Shown here piece by piece: positions 25,590 through 34,695 of a DNA stretch of 64,000 bases. Below the pieces are notes generated by a model. The model was not told where the DNA came from. It made no database searches and was given only the letters and a program-made list of their open reading frames with translations. Made by a program: the position numbers and the translations under genes. Source of the DNA: JAISGQ01 sp964500965 (lineage in GTDB: Bacteria > Bacillota > Clostridia > Oscillospirales > Acutalibacteraceae); contig CAZCQZ010000002.1 in assembly GCA_964500965.1 (NCBI GenBank), positions 1 through 64,000 on the forward strand, in the 5' to 3' direction. How positions within the stretch are numbered: the first letter of the stretch is position 1; every line of letters starts with the position of its first letter.

Positions 25590-26924
25590 TCACAGCTCAT
25601 GCACCAGCTCGTTCACTGTTGCTTTTTCCTTATATACGGTTTGGAACACTTTCTCACTTACACTGTCACCGATGTGAGCGTAATTCATCAGGTCAACATA
25701 TCGCTGCTTAAATTCTTCATCGTTCAAAGGATTTTCAGGCTCCCCTTTCGGAAAGTCAACACGTTCACTGTATTCTCTGTCGGCAGTTTTCACAGTAACT
25801 ACCGCCGCCTGAATGCCCGGAAATTCTGCGCTCAATTCGTCATCGGCAAACACTCTGACTTTTTTTGCAAGTGAAAGTATCTCCGGATTTTTTACTGTTT
25901 CTTCCGTAAACTCCCGTAGCCCTGCTCTGCCGAAAATCAGTCCGGCGGCTGTTGCATACGGAATACTCATTTTCGCGCTGTAGCTTCCGGGAATATCCGT
26001 GTGGTCATGACCGGAAACGGCAAGCGAATAGGTTTTTACAATAATCTCTCTTACCTCGCATGGGTTAACATAATTTCTAATATGGATTGCCGCTTCAACC
26101 GACGGATGCGTATAACGGCAGGAAGCATATGGCTTTGTATAGGTTTTCATGATTGCGTATGTGCCATTTGCCAGCACCGGCTTCATTTCAACATTTTCAT
26201 CGCCGGTCATCATTTTAAGAAAACCTCGTCCGCCCAAAGGATTTTCATGTCCTTTAAAACCTGCCTTTGCAAGCTGCAATGCCGTAAGTGAAAGCAATGC
26301 TGTTTTTGCGACATTATAGGGTTTCAGTTCGCTTCCGTCATCTAATACCTTTAACATTCCGGAGGCAGCTACACACGCCGTTGCAAAAGCCCGGAAACGT
26401 TCTTCAGCCGTAAAACCGAGCATATAGGCTGCCGCAATTGTCGCACCCAGCGTTCCGCAGGTGCCGGTTGCATGGTAGCCGAGTCCCTTGTGTCCCGGTT
26501 GAATGGAAACTGCCATTGTGTATGATGCTTCATAGCCTATTATTGCCGCTTTCAGCATATTTTCAATATCAATTTCAAAACGCTGCGCCAGCGGAATCAA
26601 AAGCGAAAAAATCGGACTTCCGAGGTGAATAATGCCGGAATTCGTTCCGTCGTCAAAGTCCAAAGCATGACCGTTAAGCCCATTCAAAAACACCGCTTCT
26701 TTTAACGCCAGATTCTTTCCCATTCCCAAAGCCTTGTATTCTCCGCTTTCGGGCTGTATAAATGTGCGGTATTTTTCAAGCTTATCATGCTGAAACGCAG
26801 CACCTGCACAGGTCACCGCAATATAGTCCAGCAGGCTTTGTCTTGCCCGCATCATAACGTTCTGCGGAATCGGCATATTCCACACTCTGTCAACCTCATT
26901 TAAAAACTCAACAGACTTATTCAC
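25590..26924 (-). CDS. MmgE/PrpD family protein
   Basis: A 444-aa member of the MmgE/PrpD fold, which includes 2-methylcitrate dehydratase, cis-aconitate decarboxylase and iminodisuccinate epimerase. Blocks such as YHATGTCGTLGATIAAAYMLG, split over residues 150-170, and HPSVEAAIHIRNYV are typical. I take GTG at 26924 as start because AGGAGAG precedes it; a longer frame overlaps lysR and lacks a site. It may dehydrate, decarboxylate or epimerise a polycarboxylic acid. It follows lysR by 15 bp. Confidence 0.88.
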   Translation of the reverse strand: MNKSVEFLNEVDRVWNMPIPQNVMMRARQSLLDYIAVTCAGAAFQHDKLEKYRTFIQPESGEYKALGMGKNLALKEAVFLNGLNGHALDFDDGTNSGIIHLGSPIFSLLIPLAQRFEIDIENMLKAAIIGYEASYTMAVSIQPGHKGLGYHATGTCGTLGATIAAAYMLGFTAEERFRAFATACVAASGMLKVLDDGSELKPYNVAKTALLSLTALQLAKAGFKGHENPLGGRGFLKMMTGDENVEMKPVLANGTYAIMKTYTKPYASCRYTHPSVEAAIHIRNYVNPCEVREIIVKTYSLAVSGHDHTDIPGSYSAKMSIPYATAAGLIFGRAGLREFTEETVKNPEILSLAKKVRVFADDELSAEFPGIQAAVVTVKTADREYSERVDFPKGEPENPLNDEEFKQRYVDLMNYAHIGDSVSEKVFQTVYKEKATVNELVHEL

Positions 26925-26938
26925 TGCTTTCTCTCCTA

Positions 26939-27844
26939 TCACCATTGAATGTCATGAATAATTGATTTAAGCTCTTTTGCGGCTTCCGAAAGCTCTCTGT
27001 CCCTGCGCCACATAACTGCTACTTCGCGTTTCGGCAAATTTTGCGCAAAGGAATAAAAGCGCACTTCATTGCCGGAACAGAATCTTTCCACTCCGGTTGG
27101 CATTACCGCCATGCCAACTCCTGCCTTTACCATTTCTATCTGCGCCTCAATGGATTTTACCACTGCCGCAGGCGAAAACAGCAGCTCATAGTCAATCCTG
27201 ATATTGTCAAGCTGTTTTTGCATAAACTGCTTATCCGTTAACATTACAAGCCTTTGTCCGTTTAACACCGCTACGTCCACTGCCGGGTATTTACGTTCCG
27301 ACAGTTCAATTGCTTTGTATTCCGGATGTGACTTCGGCACTGCCAGCACCAGTTCCTCTGCCGCAACTTTTTCATAACAGAAAAGCCGACTGTCTATGGG
27401 CAACAGTGTCAGCGCCATATCATATTCACCGTGTTCCATGCCCTCGGTAAGTTCGGTTGTTGTACCCTCGCGCACTATCAAATGCATGCCCGAATGAAGC
27501 TCCTGAAATCTTTTCGCTATCGGCGGAAGCATGGAAGCCGCTCGATAAGGTGCCGTTCCGATAATCAATGAGCCGCTTTTATTTTCCGCGATATCGGATA
27601 ATCTTACTTCCATTTGATGCTCAAGCGCCAGCATCTGTCTGCCGATGTCTACATAAACCTTTCCGGCATCGGTCAGCTTAACGCAACCGTTTTCTCTGCT
27701 GAAAATCTCCCGGCCTATGTCATCTTCGATTTTTTTAACATATTGAGAAAGTGACGGCTGTGAAATATTCAACACAGCGGCGGCTTTTGAGAACGACCCC
27801 TCCTGAGACAGGGTGATTACATATCTAAACTGTTTTTCGTTCAC
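26939..27844 (-). CDS. LysR family transcriptional regulator
   Basis: 301-aa regulator with an N-terminal winged helix (residues 1-60, SFSKAAAVLNISQPSLSQYV) and a periplasmic-binding-protein-like effector domain. Unlike the usual divergent arrangement, it is the first gene of the operon it presumably controls, so it would also regulate its own synthesis. Translation starts at GTG after AGAGGTGGAGCA. The likely ligand is an intermediate of the pathway encoded downstream. Confidence 0.92.
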   Translation of the reverse strand: MNEKQFRYVITLSQEGSFSKAAAVLNISQPSLSQYVKKIEDDIGREIFSRENGCVKLTDAGKVYVDIGRQMLALEHQMEVRLSDIAENKSGSLIIGTAPYRAASMLPPIAKRFQELHSGMHLIVREGTTTELTEGMEHGEYDMALTLLPIDSRLFCYEKVAAEELVLAVPKSHPEYKAIELSERKYPAVDVAVLNGQRLVMLTDKQFMQKQLDNIRIDYELLFSPAAVVKSIEAQIEMVKAGVGMAVMPTGVERFCSGNEVRFYSFAQNLPKREVAVMWRRDRELSEAAKELKSIIHDIQW

Positions 27845-27894
27845 TGCTCCACCTCTAAAATAAGTGATTTTTTATAATCTTTATAATAATTTGA

Positions 27895-27923
27895 TTATAA
27901 TATGTTTGCATCTAAATAGCAAT
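27895..27923 (-). promoter_or_regulatory. Promoter of the LysR-led operon
   Basis: On the minus strand TTGCTA (27918-27923), 17-bp spacer, TATAAT (27895-27900). AT-rich inverted repeats such as ATAATC...GATTAT lie between it and the gene, consistent with regulator binding. Confidence 0.6.
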
Positions 27924-27975
27924 ACTTATCCGAAATTTTAACAAAACGGACATTTTTATACTGTCTCTATTCGGC

Positions 27976-28014
27976 AAGAGCCGGGCGGAAGCTCACGCTT
28001 TCCGTCCGGCTCTT
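27976..28014. terminator. Strong GC-rich hairpin between trhP/U32 and lysR
   Basis: Stem GAGCCGGGCGGAAGC / GCTTTCCGTCCGGCTC with a 4-nt loop, immediately after the U32 peptidase stop. There is no long U-run on the minus strand, but the position suits a terminator. Confidence 0.6.
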
Positions 28015-28027
28015 AAACACAATTATC

Positions 28028-29251
28028 CTATTTTTTCTTTCTCAAATATGTACCTGTCGGTAAAGACAGTTCCGATTTGATTTTATATCTCATCGTCGGG
28101 TGCGGCGTGCTTTCTATGGGGCAGCCGTCAACATCAAACAATTCATCGGCTTTCAGCTTTAACGAGCCGCCTTTCGGTACAAGAGCGTCAAGCTCATCAC
28201 CTTTGAAAATTTTGTTCCTCTGCTCGGCAATTATATAGCCGTTTTCACAGCCGACTACCATTGCCGCAACCTCATACTCACGGATATAGCCGCCGTTATT
28301 ATAAACCTGACCCGGTTCGTTTCCGAAGTAAAATCCGGTAGAATATTCCCGGTGGCTCACCTTGTCAAGTTCTTCGATTACACGCTGTTCGGGAACGTAA
28401 TCATCTGTCCGTGCATTAAAATACCCGTCGATAGCCGCTCTGTATGCGGCGGTTACAACAGCAACATAATACGGTGATTTTGCTCTCCCCTCAATTTTAA
28501 AGCTTGTAATTCCGGCTTTTATCAGTTCGGGAATATGCTCTATCATGCACATATCCCGTGAATTGAGTATGTGAGCACCGTGTTCGTCCTCAAATATCGG
28601 GAAATATTCACCCGGTCTTTTTTCTTCCATCAGTGCATACTTCCAACGGCATGGCTGAGAACAATCGCCTCTGTTTGAATCTCTGCCGGTCATATAACTT
28701 GAAAGCAGACATCTGCCTGAAAAGGAAACGCACATTGAGCCGTGCACAAAGGCTTCGATTTCAAGGCTTTCGGGGGTCTTTTCACGTAATACCGTTATTT
28801 CGTCCAATGACAGTTCTCTTGCCAGCACCACCCTTGACGCGCCCATTTTTTCAAGCGTTATCGCCGTCATGTAATTCGCAACGCCTGCCTGAGTTGAAAT
28901 GTGGACGGGCACATTCGGCGCATAGGCTTTTGCCATGCTCATTACACCCAGGTCGCTGATGATAAGTGCATCAACACCCAACCGCTGTGCATTCTCAAGA
29001 AAACCCGGCAGTTCATCAATTTCGTCGTTTCTGAGCACCGAGTTACATATGAGATAAACCTTTACGTTGTTTTCGTGGGCAAGGTTTACAGCATATTCAA
29101 GCTCGTCTTCGGTAAAATTGTTCGGAGCTGACCTCATTCCGAATTTTTTCCCTGCAAGATAAACAGCATCGGCTCCGAAGCTTATTGCGGCACGCAAGCT
29201 GTCCATCTCGCCTGCCGGAGCTAAAAGCTCCGGCTTTATTTTTGGGGTCAT
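28028..29251 (-). CDS. U32 family peptidase-like protein (TrhP/YrrO type)
   Basis: A 407-aa protein of the U32 group that in B. subtilis and E. coli takes part in prephenate-dependent hydroxylation of tRNA uridine 34 (ho5U). The typical start LLAPAGEMDSLRAAISFGADAVYLAG, the FVHGSMCVSFSGRC segment and the cysteines of GDCSQPCRWKY are present. Its start overlaps the mltG stop (TGATG), which reproduces the B. subtilis yrrL-yrrN/yrrO order, supporting TrhP over a secreted collagenase. A partner paralogue is not seen nearby. Confidence 0.88.
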   Translation of the reverse strand: MTPKIKPELLAPAGEMDSLRAAISFGADAVYLAGKKFGMRSAPNNFTEDELEYAVNLAHENNVKVYLICNSVLRNDEIDELPGFLENAQRLGVDALIISDLGVMSMAKAYAPNVPVHISTQAGVANYMTAITLEKMGASRVVLARELSLDEITVLREKTPESLEIEAFVHGSMCVSFSGRCLLSSYMTGRDSNRGDCSQPCRWKYALMEEKRPGEYFPIFEDEHGAHILNSRDMCMIEHIPELIKAGITSFKIEGRAKSPYYVAVVTAAYRAAIDGYFNARTDDYVPEQRVIEELDKVSHREYSTGFYFGNEPGQVYNNGGYIREYEVAAMVVGCENGYIIAEQRNKIFKGDELDALVPKGGSLKLKADELFDVDGCPIESTPHPTMRYKIKSELSLPTGTYLRKKK

Positions 29252-30873
29252 CAGCTTCCGCTCCTTATATTGTTTTCGTGCTGACTGTAAGTTTCCGCAA
29301 AGAGTGTTGTTCCGTCACTCTTTGAATAGAAGAAATAGTAATTCGTACTTGCCGGATTCTTAGCCGCATTTATGGAATTCATTCCCGGACAGCAGATAGG
29401 TCCTGCCGGCAGTCCCGAAATCACATAGGTGTCGTAAAGAGATGTGTCAAAGGTCTTTGTTTCCGATTCTCCCGTTGTAGGATTGGTCGCGGTCATAGTG
29501 TAGCTGCCCTTGTGATTTTCAATCCAGTTCTCTTTTTCGCTTGCGGTTATCTTGTCGGACTCCTTGAGTGCCGCCGCCGTTGCAAACGGATACCATCTTG
29601 TCGCATCGGACTGAAGCATTCCGCCTGTTCCCTGCACTTTCGGATTATTAAGACGGTTGTAGAATACCGATGCAACCTTCTTCATGTCATCTGCTCCCGG
29701 AACCTCACGCTCGACAACAGATGCCATAATGATTATCTTATCAAGCTTCTTACCCAATTCGGTTTTCTTTGATTTCTTCTTATCTGCCGACAGCGATTTG
29801 TTATTGGTTATTTCGTCATAATCGTAATCGGAGTCTTCAAGGACATTATCTTCAAACGCGGCAAGCATTTTGGTTATTGCGTGCTTTGAGCCGCCCCAGA
29901 TATAGAAATCGTAGGTACTTGGGAACAAATAGCCCTCAAGCCTGTAAATCCTGTTTTCGCTTTTCGGTATATAGTTCACAAAATCATAGCTTGAAAAATC
30001 GGCGTACTGCACCGAGTTTATAAACGCTTTCTTTTCACAGACACAGTATTCCTCCAGCAGTTCGCCTATCTGCTCAACAGTGTAGCCTTCGGGAATCGTT
30101 ACCTTAACAATACTGTTATCGGCGGTTGCTGGCTTTGTAAGCTTTCGGATTATCTGGTCATAGTCCGACTTTGTGTTAAGTACAAATGTGCCTGCCTTAT
30201 AGGACGTATCATTTGTAAAGCCTGCATATAGCTTGAAGAAAAACGGATAATCAACAATGCCGTTTTCATCAAGAATATTCGTGACCTGATCCAGCGTTGC
30301 GTCTTTCGGAATTTCAACGGTTACTTCCGATTCCTCTTTAACAAGTCCGAACATATCATTAAGACCGACAATAATGTAAAACGACAACAATGCCGATATG
30401 GAGCAGACAATAGCTGCGTAAATGAGAGCTATAACGCACCCTCTGCTTTTCGTATTTCTGCTGTTTCTTCTCATGATTTTAGGCGGAATCGCATTTTCTT
30501 CCGGAATTTCAAAGCGTTCGCCTGTTCTTGTGGTCACGGTTCTCGTTCTGGTAAGCGGTGACTGCGCCTGCTGACGGTACTGTTGCATTTGGGGGTTTTC
30601 TCTGCGAGCAGGCTGTGCCGGAACAGCGGAACGCACACTTCTCTGCTCGTATTCGCTGTTACGTGCAGGCACACGCTGACCGTTCTGCACTCTGTAAGCA
30701 TTGTTCTGCCCCTGCTGTCTGTACTGCCCCTGCTGACGATTGGGCGAATAATACTGCTGTCTCCGACGCTCGTAATCGTTGTCGGCAGCATAATCCTCAT
30801 CGGATATAGTTACTCTGAAAGTCTTTTTTGCCTCGTCATTGTGAGAGCCGTTTCTGTTATTGCCGTTATTCAT
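29251..30873 (-). CDS. mltG: Endolytic transglycosylase MltG (YceG-like)
   Basis: Membrane enzyme that cuts nascent peptidoglycan strands. The N-terminus of about 130 residues is a long Gln/Arg/Asn-rich cytoplasmic region, then a transmembrane helix (about 140-165), a LysM-like segment (TIPEGYTVEQIGELL) and the YceG catalytic domain with the Glu in ASVVEREVPG. I chose Met 30873, preceded by AAGGATG; a GTG at 30915 and an ATG at 30885 have poorer sites. It is 540 aa, longer than usual because of the Q-rich extension. Confidence 0.9.
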   Translation of the reverse strand: MNNGNNRNGSHNDEAKKTFRVTISDEDYAADNDYERRRQQYYSPNRQQGQYRQQGQNNAYRVQNGQRVPARNSEYEQRSVRSAVPAQPARRENPQMQQYRQQAQSPLTRTRTVTTRTGERFEIPEENAIPPKIMRRNSRNTKSRGCVIALIYAAIVCSISALLSFYIIVGLNDMFGLVKEESEVTVEIPKDATLDQVTNILDENGIVDYPFFFKLYAGFTNDTSYKAGTFVLNTKSDYDQIIRKLTKPATADNSIVKVTIPEGYTVEQIGELLEEYCVCEKKAFINSVQYADFSSYDFVNYIPKSENRIYRLEGYLFPSTYDFYIWGGSKHAITKMLAAFEDNVLEDSDYDYDEITNNKSLSADKKKSKKTELGKKLDKIIIMASVVEREVPGADDMKKVASVFYNRLNNPKVQGTGGMLQSDATRWYPFATAAALKESDKITASEKENWIENHKGSYTMTATNPTTGESETKTFDTSLYDTYVISGLPAGPICCPGMNSINAAKNPASTNYYFFYSKSDGTTLFAETYSQHENNIRSGS

Positions 30874-30971
30874 ATCAAACTTCATCCTTTCCACGCCCCT
30901 ATGCTTTCGTAACACCTGTGGGGCTTATGACATAGAATGTAATGACCACAAAATAAGTGAGGTGAAATCAA

Positions 30972-31055
30972 ATGTGCCTTAGCAAGCTTTTCAGCGGTGA
31001 AAACTTAATATGGATTCTTCTTCTCATCATAGTCGCTTTGGGCTGTAACAACTAA
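30972..31055 (+). CDS. 27-residue membrane peptide
   Basis: Very short frame with GAGGTG at good distance from the ATG. The product begins MCLSKLFSGE, then a strongly hydrophobic stretch (LIWILLLIIVALG) and ends CNN. Small proteins of this build (Cys start, WI/L/I core, CNN-like end) recur beside Clostridia genes, but I cannot name the function. It is flanked by divergent genes and ends before the 31066 hairpin. Confidence 0.6.
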   Translation: MCLSKLFSGENLIWILLLIIVALGCNN

Positions 31056-31065
31056 ATTTCCGTGG

Positions 31066-31094
31066 GGCTGTAAAAGCGAAAGCTTTTTACAGCC
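31066..31094. terminator. GGCTGTAAAA-type hairpin
   Basis: Stem GGCTGTAAAAGC / GCTTTTTACAGCC with a GAAA loop, between the small peptide and fthC, whose 3' ends converge here. A close relative of this hairpin occurs at 62422-62464. Confidence 0.65.
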
Positions 31095-31095
31095 T

Positions 31096-31677
31096 CTATT
31101 TACATCTTCTGCTGAATCTGTCCGTAATAAGTAAACCGACGTGGCGGTCAAATCTGCCGTGAGGCAGGTACTTTACAACGTTTTCAAAATAGCACAGTCC
31201 GCAGGTAAAGCCCTTATAGCCCGACAGAAAGCGGTCATAATAACCCTTTCCGTAGCCGAGACGAAATCCGCCATAATCAAAAGCCAGTCCGGGAACAACG
31301 CACACACCGTCCGAAAAATCGGTAACAAGCCTGTCCTTTTCGGCTCTCGGTTCAAGCACGCCGAACGTGCCGGGTTCAAGGTCATCAACGCTGTCGATAT
31401 AATAAAACTCCATCTCTCTTGTTCCGTCAACACACCTCGGACAGGCAATTTTTTTGCCGTCATTCGCCGCACGTTTTATTATGTTAATTGTATCGACTTC
31501 GATAGCAGTCGATACATATATAAACACCTGATTTGTTTTTCGGTAGACATAGCTGTTAAAAAAACGCTCCGCTATCTGCATATCAAGCGCGTTTTTTTCT
31601 TCCTCTGCGATGCTACGTCTCCATTCCTTGATTTCCGCACGCTTTTCACGCTTTATCTGTCTGATGTCAGTGCTCAT
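31096..31677 (-). CDS. fthC: 5-formyltetrahydrofolate cyclo-ligase
   Basis: ATP-dependent enzyme that converts 5-formyl-THF to 5,10-methenyl-THF. The signature GFRLGYGKGYYDRFL is present, as are the basic N-terminal residues (REKRAEIKEWRRS) of the family. 193 aa is normal. The start overlaps the DJ-1 stop (ATGA). Function ties with the folate-dependent TrmFO and ThyX also encoded in this window. Confidence 0.93.
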   Translation of the reverse strand: MSTDIRQIKREKRAEIKEWRRSIAEEEKNALDMQIAERFFNSYVYRKTNQVFIYVSTAIEVDTINIIKRAANDGKKIACPRCVDGTREMEFYYIDSVDDLEPGTFGVLEPRAEKDRLVTDFSDGVCVVPGLAFDYGGFRLGYGKGYYDRFLSGYKGFTCGLCYFENVVKYLPHGRFDRHVGLLITDRFSRRCK

Positions 31678-32213
31678 CGCGGATACAGTGATGTACGAAG
31701 CTTATCGGCCGCTTCATCGGATACAAGAAGCTTTACCAGCTCAAGCCCGAAATCAACGGACCAGCCGGCACTTTTGGCGGTTGTGACAAGTCCGTCGGTA
31801 ACAACGCCCTCATCTACGCATGTTGCACCGTCGAGATACTTTTCAAAGCCCGGAAAACAGGTCGCCTTTTTGCCCGAAAGGATTCCTCTTTTGCCTAAAA
31901 CCATCGGAGCGGCGCATATTGCCGCAAGCCTTATGCCATTATTATAACAGTATTTTACAGCTTTGTCTACCTCTGTGCTGTTATCAAGATTTTCATAGCC
32001 GGGTCCGCCGCCGGGTAATACAACAAGCTCGGCTTTTTCAATTTCGGCTTCTTCTGCGGAAATATCCGCAGAAACACATATTCCGTGTGCGCCGCGTATG
32101 TTCATTCCTCCGACCCCTGCCAGCTTTACTTCCCTGCCTGCACGACGAAGCAAATCTGCCGGGGCAAGTGCTTCCATTTCTTCAAAGCCATTTGCCAAAT
32201 AAATAAGTACCAT
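31674..32213 (-). CDS. DJ-1/PfpI family protein
   Basis: A 179-aa protein of the DJ-1 subfamily, proposed to act in glyoxal/protein deglycation or redox protection. The nucleophilic cysteine is in LAAICAAPMVLG, with the Glu of NGFEEMEALAP near the N-terminus. I chose the Met after GAGAGGAG (32213), nine residues inside a longer frame that overlaps the upstream gene. It overlaps fthC. Confidence 0.88.
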   Translation of the reverse strand: MVLIYLANGFEEMEALAPADLLRRAGREVKLAGVGGMNIRGAHGICVSADISAEEAEIEKAELVVLPGGGPGYENLDNSTEVDKAVKYCYNNGIRLAAICAAPMVLGKRGILSGKKATCFPGFEKYLDGATCVDEGVVTDGLVTTAKSAGWSVDFGLELVKLLVSDEAADKLRTSLYPR

Positions 32214-32226
32214 TTTAATTCTCCTC

Positions 32227-33138
32227 TCAGTCAAGCGCAAGTCCTAAGTAGGGTGCATGTTTTCCTGTTAGCGTAAGCAGATTTGCCGGTTTTCTGCCGC
32301 TTGTGGTTTTTATCATTCCGAAATCCGATACATCTCCATATGGTGCAAAAAATTCATTGCTCACGGGCACTCTGAGAGCAAAACTGCCACAGCTTTTATA
32401 GGCATCAAGCACGGCTCTTAAAAGCGGTACCGTCAGCTCGTTTGTGGCTATAAGCTCGGATATATCAACCGTATTGTTTTTTTCGGCACAAAACGCATAC
32501 GCCGAAGCATATCCTTTCCTTACCGCAATAATACGTCCGCCGATTGCCTCATGTGCACCCATTGCGTAGGACACCGCTTTTTCGCCCCATGTGACATAAC
32601 CTTCTCTGTCGATAAGGCTGTCCCGTCTGACAGCGGCAAGCTCACCGTCTCCCAGTGTTACGATTTTTGTTTTCATTTCATTGCCCTTATACCGTGCAAG
32701 GGTAACAAGGTCAGAACGTGAAAAAGTGATTACTCTGCTGCGAAAGCATCGGTAAAAGCCGCGTTTCTCATAGAATTTTATAAGACTGTGCTCGCCCGGA
32801 ACAACGGCAGTATAAACCTTTTTTCGCGCTTCGGCAAACTGCTGTGCCGCAGTGATAAGCCCGGTCATTATCCCCTTTCCCTGAAAGTCCGGACGAGTTG
32901 CCGCCGCATATAAATACTGTCCCTGCTTTATCTCGCTGTCGTCGGTTATCAGCATGTCAAGAACATGAAGCATCGCAACCGGTCTGCCGCTGACGTTGTC
33001 GATATACACTATGCAGGAATTGGGATTGTACCTGTGTTCAAAAAAATACCCGACTGCTTCCGGAGCGTCCTGCGGAAAACACAGCTTCCATATTCTTTCA
33101 ATATCGGGACGCATACCGTCCCTTGCAAGCGTTATCAA
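32227..33138 (-). CDS. GNAT family N-acetyltransferase (Eis-like)
   Basis: 303-aa protein with a GNAT domain at the N-terminus, including the acetyl-CoA loop in AAATRPDFQGKGIMTGL, then a second GNAT-like region and C-terminal segment as in Eis/enhanced survival proteins. Translation appears to start at TTG preceded by AAAGG. Acceptor is unknown. It is only 4 bp from the DUF2156 gene, and the two acyltransferase-fold proteins are probably co-expressed with tmk and thyX. Confidence 0.82.
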   Translation of the reverse strand: MITLARDGMRPDIERIWKLCFPQDAPEAVGYFFEHRYNPNSCIVYIDNVSGRPVAMLHVLDMLITDDSEIKQGQYLYAAATRPDFQGKGIMTGLITAAQQFAEARKKVYTAVVPGEHSLIKFYEKRGFYRCFRSRVITFSRSDLVTLARYKGNEMKTKIVTLGDGELAAVRRDSLIDREGYVTWGEKAVSYAMGAHEAIGGRIIAVRKGYASAYAFCAEKNNTVDISELIATNELTVPLLRAVLDAYKSCGSFALRVPVSNEFFAPYGDVSDFGMIKTTSGRKPANLLTLTGKHAPYLGLALD

Positions 33139-33142
33139 TGCA

Positions 33143-34024
33143 TCATTTCCTTTCGGTCAATACGCACTTTTCTATCATTTTAACCGGGAAATACGAGAGC
33201 TTTGAGGCTCTCAGTCCCTCAATTCCCATATCTTCTTCCCGATTGATATACCGGTATTTTGAAGCGATTTTTTCGGCAAAGCTCCTGTTTATCATCTGAT
33301 ATGCGCCGTCATAGCCCGGCAGTGCTTTTTCAATGTGGATTACAAAAGTGTCATCGGTAAGCGGCTCTCCCACTGTAAAGGCAATCGCCTTGCCATTGAT
33401 TCTGAGCACGCCTCCGCTCAATCCGAGTTGCTCAAAGTTCAAAAGCGAACGGCTTACACTTGAAAAATCAAAATCATCATTCTTACCGAGCACCCATTGC
33501 TTTTCGATTTCCATACACTCCGCAATATTCCCGTCACCGAGCGGTTCAAAGGAAAAGCCTGAGCCTGCATATTTTTTCATCAATCTCGATATATGATTGC
33601 GTTTTCCATGATACCTGTTTCCTTTTAAAAACGCAAGGTCATCGGAATTATAAACGTAATCCCAATCATCTCTGCTGTTTTGATATTCAAAGGCGTTGCC
33701 GAAGTGCGCGTAAAGCTCCTTTGCCTGACAGCTTTCGGCAACTATTTTCAGTGTACCGCTTTTCTGCTCGGCTTTTTCTTTCATAACCTCAAGAATATTC
33801 GCCAATTCATACTTTCCGACCGGGTATAAAAAGTAGTCGCCCAGCAAATCCGAGTTGCCCGAAATCAGCAACGCATCATTATAAAAAGCAATTTCCGTAT
33901 GGTATTTTAAAGCCCATGCATAAAGCGTCGCAAAGGAATAGCTGCTGCCCTCAAAACATGATTTTGAGAGAATTTCATTTACTTTATCTCTGTCTTGAAT
34001 TTCCGGAACATGAAACTCAGGCAT
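33143..34024 (-). CDS. DUF2156 protein (MprF/FemX-like acyltransferase fold)
   Basis: 293-aa protein of the DUF2156 family, related to the C-terminal domain of phosphatidylglycerol lysyltransferase. Features: YRHI/RHGKRNHISR-like basic segment (GNRYHGKRNHISRLM), EIEKQWV, and MINRSFAEKIASKY. The Met at 34024 overlaps the tmk stop; a longer frame would run 62 bp into tmk. It lacks the membrane domain of MprF, so the substrate may be soluble aminoacyl-tRNA or acyl-CoA; that is inference. Confidence 0.8.
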   Translation of the reverse strand: MPEFHVPEIQDRDKVNEILSKSCFEGSSYSFATLYAWALKYHTEIAFYNDALLISGNSDLLGDYFLYPVGKYELANILEVMKEKAEQKSGTLKIVAESCQAKELYAHFGNAFEYQNSRDDWDYVYNSDDLAFLKGNRYHGKRNHISRLMKKYAGSGFSFEPLGDGNIAECMEIEKQWVLGKNDDFDFSSVSRSLLNFEQLGLSGGVLRINGKAIAFTVGEPLTDDTFVIHIEKALPGYDGAYQMINRSFAEKIASKYRYINREEDMGIEGLRASKLSYFPVKMIEKCVLTERK

Positions 34025-34691
34025 CAATAACCCCACTTTTTTCCAGTGCTTCAAACACCTTTTTATGATTTTGCTCAACTGAAAGCATTTCGCTGTTTTC
34101 CGTCAGCTCGATACGCGTCCACGAAAGTTTTTCCGATGCGTATTTAACCGCATTATAGCAGGTTTTCTGAAACTCCAGATTTCTTTCGTGTATATCCTTT
34201 TTGGATTCATCGCCGTTATATCTTTCGCTCATTTTTTTCTGAGCGACCTCCGGCGGCACATCTAAATAAATAACCGCGTTTGGCTTCGGAATCTCCAGTT
34301 TATTGTATTCATAATCATACAGCCATTGCAAAAATCCGTCCCATTCCTCACGCGGCAGCTTCGGCATTTGATACGGAATATTTGACGTAGTGTATCTGTC
34401 ACACAATATCAGTGTGCCCTTTTCGTAATCGTCTTGCCAAAAGGATTTGTAACTTGCAAATCTGTCAACGGCAAAAAAGCTTGATGCGGCGTATGGATTG
34501 ACATCACCGGGATTTCTTCCGAATCTTCCGTTAAGATACATTTTCACAAGAGCGGAAGACGGATGCTCGTAGTCGGGAAAGGTTACTCTGCGCACAGGCA
34601 CGCCTTTCTCTTTCAGTCGGTTATATACGGCAGTTGTGTGAGTTCCCTTTCCGCTGCCGTCAAGTCCTTCAATTACAATAAGCTTTCCCAT
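34017..34691 (-). CDS. tmk: Thymidylate kinase
   Basis: Phosphorylates dTMP to dTDP with ATP. The P-loop EGLDGSGKGTHTT and the DRYTTSNIPYQ box are clear. 224 aa is normal. A start at 34691 preceded by AAAGGTTG is chosen; the longer frame overlaps thyX by 41 bp. Adjacent to thyX, giving consecutive steps of dTTP synthesis (dUMP to dTMP to dTDP) in one transcript. Confidence 0.94.
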   Translation of the reverse strand: MGKLIVIEGLDGSGKGTHTTAVYNRLKEKGVPVRRVTFPDYEHPSSALVKMYLNGRFGRNPGDVNPYAASSFFAVDRFASYKSFWQDDYEKGTLILCDRYTTSNIPYQMPKLPREEWDGFLQWLYDYEYNKLEIPKPNAVIYLDVPPEVAQKKMSERYNGDESKKDIHERNLEFQKTCYNAVKYASEKLSWTRIELTENSEMLSVEQNHKKVFEALEKSGVIDA

Positions 34692-34695
34692 TTTA

